Origin: Gnetum montanum
Lineage: Eukaryota > Streptophyta > Gnetopsida > Gnetales > Gnetaceae
DNA length: 64,000 nt
Assembly (NCBI GenBank): GCA_015680685.1
Contig: MNCI01037900.1
Location: 199,595 to 263,594, forward strand
Direction: 5' to 3'
The notes under the pieces are model-generated. The model searched no databases and was not told where the DNA came from. It saw only the letters and a program-made list of their open reading frames with translations. The position numbers were made by a program, and so were the translations under genes. Numbering within the stretch: the stretch's first letter is position 1; each line of letters starts with the position of its first letter. Of this stretch, positions 48,063 to 56,531 are shown one piece after another.

Positions 48063-48563
48063 GATTCCAATGTATTAAGTTATATATAAAAATTGATTAA
48101 AATTTTAGTTTAATAAATAATAAATAATTAGATAAACTAATTATAATTATCAAAATTTATGCATTACATTTAAGAATTTTGATATTCAAATATAATTGTA
48201 CTAAACCTATAAATTTAAGTTTTTTCATTATAAACCTAATAGGTGTACACCTTGGAAACAATGGAAAGACAATAGTGATCACTTTTGAGTTTACGATACC
48301 GAAATCATGAAAGAGTAAGATCGAATCAACACAACCCAAAGAATAAGAACATTACTTGGTATACAAGTAGAGTACTTCGCAATAGCATCAATGTAATGAA
48401 AAAAAGTAAAGGAAAAATAGTGGAAAGAAAGGATAAGAAGCTGGAGTAGAAGCGAAGATGCTTGTGTTTCTTCACAGGAGGCCAGCCAAGGAAAGGGCTC
48501 AAAGGGGCAAACGTAGGTCACATTGCTTGTAAGAAGAACATAAAAGGCCATCATGTGTTCAAG

Positions 48564-49052
48564 CTAGCAAAAATGATCAGTCAAAAAGGCCCAAAAATGC
48601 CCATAAAAAGCAACCACAACCACCTGAGCTTCATTTTTAAGTGTTTCACAATAAATCGTAGCAGCAGCAGAGATTTGGACTAACAAAACAACAATGGCAC
48701 GGGAAGGAGGTAATCCTACACATGTAATGAACCCGTTGTAGCTTTTACATATTGTAATGATACCAAAACAATTTAGCAACCGGAGGGAGTGGGCGGTGAT
48801 GTGTGCATCAGCCCCCAAAGATGGGGTGGATGTGGGCCCCATGATTTGCAACATGCCCCATAAGGTTCTAAAGCCAATATTTTTAGCAAACAAATTCATC
48901 ACAAATGGGGCTTGCACCCGCCCACTCCATTTTTTCTTTTCGTTTGTATGACGCAAAAAATATCTATGAAAAAATATTTTTGTTCTCGTTTGTATGGCAC
49001 AAACATCCATGAAAAAATCTTTTCGTTTTCGGTTGTATGGCGCAAAAAACAT
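48564..49052 (-). CDS. Unrecognised open frame, S copy 2
   Basis: 162 codons, of which the central part (KKWSGRVQAPFVMNL, GFRTLWGMLQIMGPTSTPSLG, SKSYNGFI equivalent ICKSYNGFITCV) parallels 26180-26479. The start region contains a short triplicated segment (around 48940-49050, a 'gtatggcgcaaaaaacatccatgaaaaaatc'-like unit), so the N-terminal extension is probably not ancestral. Family not recognised. Confidence 0.25.
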   Translation of the reverse strand: MFFAPYNRKRKDFFMDVCAIQTRTKIFFHRYFLRHTNEKKKWSGRVQAPFVMNLFAKNIGFRTLWGMLQIMGPTSTPSLGADAHITAHSLRLLNCFGIITICKSYNGFITCVGLPPSRAIVVLLVQISAAATIYCETLKNEAQVVVVAFYGHFWAFLTDHFC

Positions 49053-49420
49053 CCATGAAAAAATCTAAAACCATTGTTTGATGCACTAAGGAGTTAACTT
49101 AAAAGGTCAGAGAGTTGCTTATAGGATAAGAGTTAGTTTAAAGCGTTGGAGAAGTCAAAATTGCTTTTTTTCAAATAATAGAATCTGGTATTTATTTATT
49201 TATTTTATTAAAAAAAATTTATACTTTTATTTTTAGTATATTTTTATTCTTTAATATAGTAGTTCTTCCATATCATCATCTTCATCCTAGTTATGGCATA
49301 TATAGTTTTTATTATTCATTTTATTTAATTTAAATATGTTCTATGTTATCCATAAATTGGTACTAAGTTATCAATAGATATACATTCATTCATAATTGAT
49401 AGTTTTGTATGTTTAGGTTC

Positions 49421-50075
49421 TTTCATGAGTAGGCAACTATTATTGAAAATGCTGAAAAATTACAAAATTGTATTAAGTTTTCTCAAGAATTTGGTCTTTT
49501 ACATAGAGAAAAAATTTGCTCCAATTGTAGAATACTGATAAAAATGAGAAGGGATGCTTCACACAAAAAAATATTACGATTTGTATGTTCCCAATGGGAT
49601 GCTAAAGAAAGCATTCATTATGAAAAATTTAAAGTTAGATATCAAAAAAAATTTAGAATTTAGATATTGATGAATCAAAATTTAGAATTGAACAAGATTC
49701 TAATAATATTTTCCTCATAGCTATTCCAAATACATGCAAAGAAACATTTCTAGATTACATTTATAAGTGGATCAAACCTTGTAGCATTATATACAATGAC
49801 ATGTGGAAAGCTTATGACTTAGAATGGCTTCGCCAACTTTAATTTGATCATCAAATAGTGAATCATTCATTGACCTTTAAAGATCCAAACACAGGACATA
49901 GGTGTTCATACTAATACTATTGAAAGTACACGGCGAGCAGTGAAAGCTCATATTCCACACAATGGATCATGACAAGAGCTACATGGCTCATATCTGATGG
50001 AGTACATGTGGAGAAGAAAATTTGCACCAAAAAAAGAATGCATTTTTTAATTCTTATTAAACATATTTTTGAGTT
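49421..50075 (+). pseudogene. Merlin/IS1016-like DDE transposase remnant (S copy 2)
   Basis: The better preserved copy. ICSNCRILIKMRRDASHKK (about 49514-49575), FVCSQWDAKESIHYEKFKV, then DIDESKFRIEQDS (49663-49700), FLIAIPNTCKETFLDYIY, IIYNDMWKAYDLEWLRQL (49786-49840), VNHSLTFKDPNTGH (about 49857-49900), the third-acid block HTNTIESTRRAVKAHIPHNG (about 49906-49965) and YLMEYMWRRKFAPKKECIF to about 50069. These are the catalytic D, D and E blocks, in order, of an IS1595-type transposase as found in eukaryotic Merlin elements. It has frameshifts near 49640 and 49902 and stops. I did not identify terminal repeats. Confidence 0.75.
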
Positions 50076-50875
50076 TTGTACGTCTCCCCTCCAACTTAGA
50101 ATCTATGACATAATTAGATTATTTTACATGCATGTAATAGTTTACCTAAATTTGATAATAACGTTTGTTTTATGAAAGTTGCAACCTATGTCTCTATGAT
50201 TATGTTTATAATATTAGTAATTTGATATTGCAACAAAGCCTTAATGCTTAGAAATATCACAGTTGCAAATAATTTCTAAGGTTTTCTACTTACCAAATAC
50301 TTCTTAATGTCTATGATTATAATTCAAACAAACACATATATTCACACAAGTATAATTTAGTGTGACCTACATTCATAGCTTCGTACTTAGCAAAAGCTAA
50401 CTATTTAAAAAAAATAATGTGGATGTCATAAGAAGAAAGCCAAGTTGAATATCATACTTTTTCTTGGTTTAGTTGATGAACTCCATTAATAAGTAACCTT
50501 GAAAGATATTACCACAAATCTTTAATAACATTGGAGAGTTCAAAAAAGAATTATTAAATCAGTAGTTTTTATTTCTAATTGGTTTGGTGTAAATCTAATT
50601 GGTTATTTAAAAAAAATGGCTTATATTCTATGGTATTGATGATTCATATTAGTCATAACTCATAGATTTTGGAATTTTTTTCTTTTTTACTTTAGAACCA
50701 TGTCATTTGTATTTTCAAAACCAATGATTTTTTTTAAGTAATTGTATTTAATGTTTGAAGTAATTCTATTTGAGAGGTCCCTTTTAAAAAAAACCTAATT
50801 ATGGATATGGTAAGTAGGAAATCATACGTATATATTCTTACCTTTTCTTTGAAAGTTTCCAAAATATAATTTTCC

Positions 50876-50896
50876 TTTAGGGTTTAGGGTTTAGGG
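50876..50896 (+). repeat. Three TTTAGGG plant telomere repeats at the PLE 3' junction
   Basis: TTTAGGG x3 at 50876-50896, followed by TTTGG and then the first array unit. The G-rich strand runs 5' to 3' into the antisense of the element. This is the polarity expected if a telomeric 3' end primed copying of the element RNA. Confidence 0.93.
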
Positions 50897-51170
50897 TTTG
50901 GAAAGCTGAAAAAATTTTGAGTTAGGAAAGCTGAAAAAATTTTGGGTTAGGAAAGCTAAAAAAAATTTGGGTTAGGAAAGCTCAAAAAATTTTGGGTTAG
51001 GAAAGCTGAAAAAATTTTTGGGTTAGGAAAGCTGAAAAAATTTTGGGTTAGAAAAGCTGAAAAAAATTTTGGGTTAGGAAAGCTAAAAAAATTTTTGGGT
51101 TAGGAAAGCTGAAAAAATTTTGGGTTAGGAAAGCTGAAAAAATTTTGGGTTAGGAAAGTTGAAAAAATTT
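50897..51170. repeat. ~25-bp tandem array, 11 units, in PLE 3' region
   Basis: The plus-strand unit is GGGTTAGGAAAGCTG followed by about six A and four or five T. The 11 units vary by one or two bases and in A-run length. The first unit begins inside the last partial telomere repeat. The GGGTTAGG core resembles a telomere-repeat variant. There are no unique spacers, so this is not a CRISPR array. Confidence 0.92.
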
Positions 51171-51264
51171 TATGGGATGTTATGCGGCTAGTGAAAGGAC
51201 GGATTAAGGAAAATAGAAATAGAAATTGAAATTGAGATAATAGAAATTGAGATAGTAGAGGGCT

Positions 51265-51345
51265 CTAAAAACACAAGTACAAACTTAAGTTTAGAACAAA
51301 AAACGTTTTCGGGGGATTTCACCCCTCATCAACTTGTTTCTTTGC
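51265..51345 (-). ncRNA. Hammerhead-ribozyme-like motif in PLE 3' region
   Basis: Sense-strand order: helix I strand ACAAG, core (T)TGATGA (51332-51326), a GGGG/CCCC helix II with loop TGAAATC, core CGAAA (51311-51307), an AT-rich helix III region including the palindrome AAACTTAAGTTT (51281-51292), then the triplet GTA (51280-51278). The partner helix I strand CTTGT follows. Helix I pairs for 5 bp and helix II for 4 bp. Against the consensus CTGANGA the first C is T, there is an extra A after CGAAA and helix III is weak. It would cleave poorly if at all. Confidence 0.4.
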
Positions 51346-51627
51346 AAAAATGAGTACAATGTTTTTGAGCCAGTGTGCTCTTTAAATATAAACCCATCTT
51401 TAACCGAATTAAATCAAAATAGATGGATTTTTTCAAAAATTAAACCGGCCCCACTTGTACAGGCCAAGTGGGGGTGGGGTTGGAGCACTTAAACTTGTTT
51501 CTAACCAATAGAGATTGAAGCTTCTTTGGATTTCTCTAGCATGAGATGACTTTTGGAATGGCGTTCTGAAGTGTCAGATCTTTTTGGCGAAGCCGACAGA
51601 GTATAGGGTTTAGGAGTGCCCTCATGT

Positions 51628-53751
51628 TTAAGGATTTAGTTGAAGGACGGAAATCCATTTTGAAAATGAGAGGGGTCCGTTTCCTACAAACGCATGACTT
51701 TGATGAAGTCTATCCAGAAGGGATCTCCGTGAAGCAGCAGGAACAAGATTGAAGCATTTGAAGAGAAGCCGGGAAGGATATCTGCGTGCCCGAAGCCGAA
51801 GAAAAAGTCGCCGTCGAATTTGTTGAAGGTCGCCGAGACAAGATTCCCTAAGGAGATACCTTTTGAGTTTTGCAATAATGAAAGCTTTCTTTTGATGGGG
51901 AGGATGCCAAGAGGAGAAAGGGATGTACTGGTAAGTGTTCAAAGGTTTCTGATAACACTTGGTGGACAAAATACCAGTGTTGGAAAAATGAGAACCTTTG
52001 AAAAAAGTGACATCCAGAATGTTTATTGCAGAGTCAGAAATGGTGGAGGTAATGTTTATAGTGGGATAAACATTGTTGTAACTTTTAAGCAAGGTACGAA
52101 GGGAATCTTTTGAGCCTGCCCAAATGCCAAATGCATCATTGATAAACCTTTTGAAATAGATAAAGTCATCGGCCAAAGGAGTGACGAGAACTTGTTTTTC
52201 AAGGTGGCACAGAAAGAGGCATGCGTAAACAACAGCGAAATTGCTATCCATGGCAGTGCCCCTGATTTGTTTGAAAATAATCTCGTTGAATTCGAGGTAG
52301 TGTTCTTGAAGCACTAGTGTTGAAAGTTTCATGATGATGTTGCTGTAGCGAGCTTGCAATGGAGAAGGATTTGCAGTGAAATAGTCATCAACCATACATT
52401 TGAGAGCCAAAAGTCCTTGATCCGTGGGTATGCTTGGATACAGTGATTCTACATCGAATGTAAACAAAAAGACATTACGAGGTAGGGATCTAGCATGAAG
52501 GTCTCGGATCAGGGCGGAGGAATCTTTGAGATGGTTTGATTGATGACACAGTAATGGGAACAATAAATGATGGAGAAGGCAGGAGGCAGGTTCCAAAATG
52601 TAGCTCTTGTAAGAACAAATAGGGCGTCCAACCATGATCGGTTTGTGGATTTTAGGGATGATGTAGAATGTACAAGGTTTGCAAGCCTTGTTTTGTAACA
52701 GAGCATCTCTAAAATCAGAAAGAATTTCTGAAAAACGATCAACAATGGCAGATAACTTGAGGCGAAGAATTTCCCATGGAACTGAATCTACACATTTGTA
52801 GATGTTTGAATCGACGAGTTGTGCACTTGCTTCCTTCAAGTACCAACTGGAGTCCAGGACACAAACACCCAAATTTTTATCTGCAGGCCGAATAACGATA
52901 TTTCTATCGTTTCGGAGACGTCGGAGAGCACTAAGGAGATGTCTCGGAAGAGGGGGACGACTGCAGAATTTTATGGATGTGAGAACATTTTGGAGTGTAT
53001 CTAGGCAACTGCGAATGCTTTGCTCTAGTACCATGTTCTCGGAGGGGGGACTCCATTTTTTGTTTGGCCGAAGTTTAATTTTTGCTAAATGAAGGGCAGC
53101 CAGGAATTCGGAAGAGGGAAAGTTATCTTTTGAACGATTTTTAAAGAAGTCACACAAGCGCAAGTGACGGGCGAATGCGGCAAATTCTTTAAGGATGGCT
53201 GATTTATCCATGGGAGGTGGGCGGGGGATGAATTTTAAGCCATAGCCCAAGACCTTTGTTTCGTTCGTGGAGAGGCTTTGGGATGAGAAATTATGGACCG
53301 CGAAATTCGTAATTCTATTTTCGATGTCACGTACTGTCTTTCTCGTGAAAAGTAACCGAGCGTAAGCTTTTTGATCCAGCGCCGGTAACCAGAAGGTAGA
53401 ACGAGATTGCGGGGTTGGTCTTTGGGCTACGGGAGAAAAACTCAAAGGAAGGAGGGTTCGGGTGGTTGCACAGATTGAACAGTGGGATGAGTTGGAGGCG
53501 GGTTGCTTAGGACGAACATTAAAACAAATGTCCTAAATGCAACGGGTTTGGAGATCTTGTTTAGAATCAAAGGCAGAATGTTTAAGGTTTGAATGTTTAA
53601 GGTTTGAAGCCCCAGGGGACTGAAAGGGGGGGTGGAAGGGGGGGTGTGTGTGGAAGGGGGGGTGTGGGGGGTGGTGGAATGGGGGGGCCCAGCCCTTATC
53701 AAATGGGCTGGGCCTTATGGGTTTAAAACCCGAAAGGGAATACAAGGGCAT
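51628..53751 (-). pseudogene. PLE ORF2: reverse transcriptase, endonuclease-less
   Basis: The frame opens at an ATG at 53751 and meets one TAG at 53535-53533. It is then open to the stop ending at 51628, including a 605-codon stretch from 53445. In that stretch: LGYGLKFIPRPP (66-77), ADKNLG (188-193), IPKIHK (263-268), GRPICS (273-278), motif A FDVESLYPSIP (330-340), motif B GTAMDS (396-401), motif C FKRFINDAF (431-439), ILDVTFF (476-482) and thumb RRYPSRLL (554-561). PLE RTs normally have GTAMG and YIDD. Here Gly is Asp and the first catalytic Asp is Asn (codon AAT at 52140-52138), so the copy is inactive. A CX3C...CX2C group lies just before the RT near 53540-53470. Confidence 0.9.
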
Positions 53752-55955
53752 TAGTCTTCATAGGGTCCAAGTTACTAGTACCCATTGAATTAGAGTCCCT
53801 AGTAACAAAACCAATGCCAGGCGCAGTATACCCATCGGATCCACAACTATTGTTATACCCATCGGATCCACAACTATTGTTAATTGCATCATTTAGTCCT
53901 CGGTTTAAGGAAGAAAATGCAGAACCACCATTGAAGGAGGAGAGGGCTTCCCCGTTGTTGCTAGTGGAGCAGACTTGTCCATCGATGCTAGAGTTAGCCG
54001 AGGCGGTGGCGGCGGTCGCGAGGCTAGTGAGCGGGTGGGGTGCAGCAGACGCAGGCGTAGAAGCAAGGAACGTGGGCACAGAAGCATGGAAGAAATGCAG
54101 AGTAGACGTTTCTATAGGCGTGGCGGGGTTTGAAGCAGTGGCGGGGACGGGTTCAGAGGCAGCCGCGGGGTTGGAGGCAGTGGCACGGTTCGAGGCAGAC
54201 GAAGTGGGAGCAGAGTTTCGGCGCGCAGAAAAAGAGAATCTTGTGTGTGAAACAGGGTTTTCTGTTCGTGAAACAGGGGTTTCAACGGTAAAAATAGGGG
54301 TAACAACAGGGTTTTCTTCCAAAACAACGGCAGAAAGACCAGAGCGCAGGACTGTGCATGTGGCGGTGGCAGCGACGGAGGCGGTGGCAGCAACAGGCGG
54401 CAGAGACTGTGCAGGATGTGAGTGCTGTGGAGGTTGCAGGCGATGGCGAGAGGAGCGGGTATCACCAAATCATGGTTTTTGGGTAGATCTAAAACGCGCG
54501 GGATCTGCAGGGCTTGGAGCCCACGCGGATCTAGAATGGGAGAAGTTCACGGGGCCAAAAACAGATCTAGATCTGTGGTCTGTGGATTTGTGACCATGGC
54601 CAGCAGATCTGGAGAAACCACTGGCAGATCTGGAGCCACGATCTACAGATTTGAGATCTGCAGATCTGTTTGAGCCGCGATCGTGATTGTGGCCACGACC
54701 TCGACTGCGGTTGCGGCTAGCAGGGATGTCGTGACTACGTCGACGGTTGGAGGAGAAGCCGCGGTTGGAGGAGCTGCCGCCCGAGGAGAAGCCGAAACGG
54801 TGAGCATTGTTCCGAGGAGCATCAGAAACTAGGTGTGCATCGCGGCCTTTGGAATTTCCTGAAAACCTTTGATGAAAACCATCAGAACCAAAAGCAGAAC
54901 CTTGAGTAAAAATCGAACCGTAAAAATGAGATCCATCTCCCAGAATGCCTGAAATACCAGGGCCACCGACGCGGCGATCAGAAAAACCAAACTGATCGTT
55001 GTTTGAACTGGGAAAACAATGGGGTGCAGAACCTACAAAACCAGGGACTGCAGATGGGGTGGAATTGTTTGAGGGGTTAGGGGTGGGAAGAATAAGGGAT
55101 TTGCCGCGATCTGGAATTTTTTGTTGATTTTGTCGTAGTTGTGGTTGTTGTTGTTGCCATCGTTGTTGTTGTTATGGTTGCTGTTGTTGTCGTCATTGTT
55201 GTTGCTGTTGTCATCGTTGTTGTTGCTGCTTTTGCTGTTGCTATTGTTCTTGATTTTGCTACTAAAGATTTTGCTGTTGCTGTTGTTGATTTTGCTGCTG
55301 AGGATTTTGACGTTGTTGTTTTTGCTGTTGTGGAATAATTTTCTTGGATTTTTTTGGAATGGGGTTGTTGTTGTTGTTGTTGCTGAGAATCTGCATTTCT
55401 CTGAAAATCTGCATTTTTCTGAAATGAAACGTTCTTGGGAATTGCACCGCAATCTTTGAGCCATTGCCCAAATTTTGCAAAAGTGGCGTCATGTTCTTGC
55501 CAAATAGTTTCTCTACAGATCTCTTTGATAGATGGAAGGAGATCCAATCTGTTAGCTTTGATTTCTGTAGCAGAAGCAGCAGATTTTTGAACTTCAACCA
55601 CTTTTCATTTTTCCTCCTTCTGAATATCAAAATGAGTTTGTTCATTCAAGAAGGATTCTTCCAATTTCTTGGTGCAACGTTGGATGAGTGCACACTGAAA
55701 AGCAGGCGATTGTTGAATGGTTGAAATGCATTCAACAAGCTTCAGCATCATGAGGGAATGCTTCCATTTTCTGACGATTTGTGTCAATAGAAACTATTTC
55801 TGCTTTAAGATAGGCTTTTTGGAGTTTGAAATTGTGTTCGCTTTGCAACAAAGAGAAATCTTGTTGAAGAAGAGCATCTCCTTCATCAGTGGAAGCCTTG
55901 AGTTTGGGGGCTGAGAGACGTAAACTGTGGATGAGAAGTCTCTCTTGGTTGAGCT
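53723..55955 (-). pseudogene. PLE ORF1: helical, Gln-rich, then Arg/Gly/Ser-rich, 5' truncated
   Basis: Four segments in sense order. (1) 55955-55400: helix-rich and coiled-coil-like (ERLLIHSLRLSAPKLKAS, FSLLQSEHNFKLQKAYLKAE, KVVEVQKSAASATEIKANR, FAKFGQWLKDCGAIPKNVS), broken by a frameshift near 55760 and a TGA near 55608. (2) 55400-55110: a CAA repeat tract read mainly as Gln, with TAA/TGA at former CAA/CGA codons. (3) 55110-54473: an open frame without Met (FSDRRVGGPGISG, SSNRRRSHDIPASRNRSRGR), Gly/Ser/Arg-rich, ending at one TGA (54472-54470). (4) 54469-53723: the same frame, Ala/Thr/Pro/Ser-rich. It overlaps ORF2 by 29 bases. Probably an RNA-binding structural protein. Confidence 0.65.
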
Positions 55956-56531
55956 CTCATTAACTAAGTTCTAACTAATCCTAACACAAGCATCAGTTCC
56001 CACTTGCCATACACATCCTGAACCAGTGCAACACTGCTGGGATTACCAAACATTAATCGTTACTAGGTTACTAAGCATTACAAGCATGCTCGAAGTGGTT
56101 ATGCTTATGTAATTTAGCGATTTGCTTAATTGATCAAAATGAATTGCTGTGCTAATAACAAAAATGTAAAGTGCATAAAATAAAATAAAATAAATGCATA
56201 AGAAAGTAAAATAAAAGGAATGTGTAAGAAAACAAATCTCAAGTGCTGCAAGGATGAATCAAAGAGCTCGTCTTTATTGCCATAAACAAGGTGTGCTTAG
56301 GTACACAATGCTCGAATAAAGATCCATCCACACTTAGACCTCCTGCTGTGGGCACTTGGAAAATACTCTAGCTTTCAAATAGACTACAAGAGTTTTGCTA
56401 CTTGACTTCTGAAAGACTTCCTCCAATTGTGCATCTAGTCACTGCATTTATAGGCTTGGGAGTAGCTACTCTAATAATTAGAGTAATGACTCTAATAATT
56501 AGAATAACTACTAGAGTAACTGCTCTCATCA
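55956..56531 (-). repeat. E7 3' LTR, truncated (family B)
   Basis: Begins at 'cattaactaagttctaac', equivalent to about 34509, so about 265 bp of LTR are missing next to the PLE. It ends CTCTCATCA with 'tacccccac' (polypurine tract) following. It has the shortest palindrome array of the three family B LTRs (56467-56525). Confidence 0.88.

Larger units (their letters stand above)
48063..50875. other. Block S copy 2, right part
   Basis: Aligns with 25273-28315 and stops at 'ttttccttt', directly before the telomeric repeats. It contains the second copies of the unrecognised frame and the Merlin remnant. Confidence 0.75.
50876..55955 (-). mobile_element. Penelope-like element without endonuclease, 3' end on telomeric repeats, 5' truncated
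   Basis: On the minus strand: ORF1 (open at the truncated 5' end, 55955-53723), ORF2 with a PLE reverse transcriptase (53751-51628), and a 3' region with a hammerhead-like motif and an 11-unit tandem array. Three telomeric repeats then separate it from block S. No GIY-YIG domain follows RT. The left flank is S copy 2, interrupted at a position equivalent to 28315. The right flank is family B LTR interior, equivalent to about 34509 onward. Base composition is less AT-rich than the flanks. The layout resembles the endonuclease-deficient telomere-associated PLEs known as Athena and Coprina. Confidence 0.85.

Noticed and set aside
47717-48100. Open frames of unknown residues on both strands
   Set aside because: They are translations of the N gap and carry no information.
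50876-50896. Telomeric repeats as a true chromosome end
   Set aside because: Ordinary repeat DNA lies on both sides, so the tract is interstitial. It is explained as the PLE junction.
50897-51170. Possible CRISPR-like array
   Set aside because: Units are contiguous without unique spacers, and the context is a plant transposon.
51604-51615. A second telomere-like word (agggtttagg) downstream of the RT stop
   Set aside because: A single imperfect unit of this length is expected by chance and has no partner.
53814-54593. 259-codon plus-strand open frame, Ala/Glu/Val-rich
   Set aside because: It is antisense to PLE ORF1. The minus-strand frame continues across the whole region into segments with the same composition, whereas this one has no related context.
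55139-55459. Leu- or Val-only plus-strand frames that look like membrane proteins
   Set aside because: They are the antisense reading of the CAA/CAG repeat tract of PLE ORF1.
55880-55900. CTGATGA on the minus strand as a possible second hammerhead core
   Set aside because: No GAAA or helix II follows within a plausible distance, and it lies inside a readable coding segment of ORF1.
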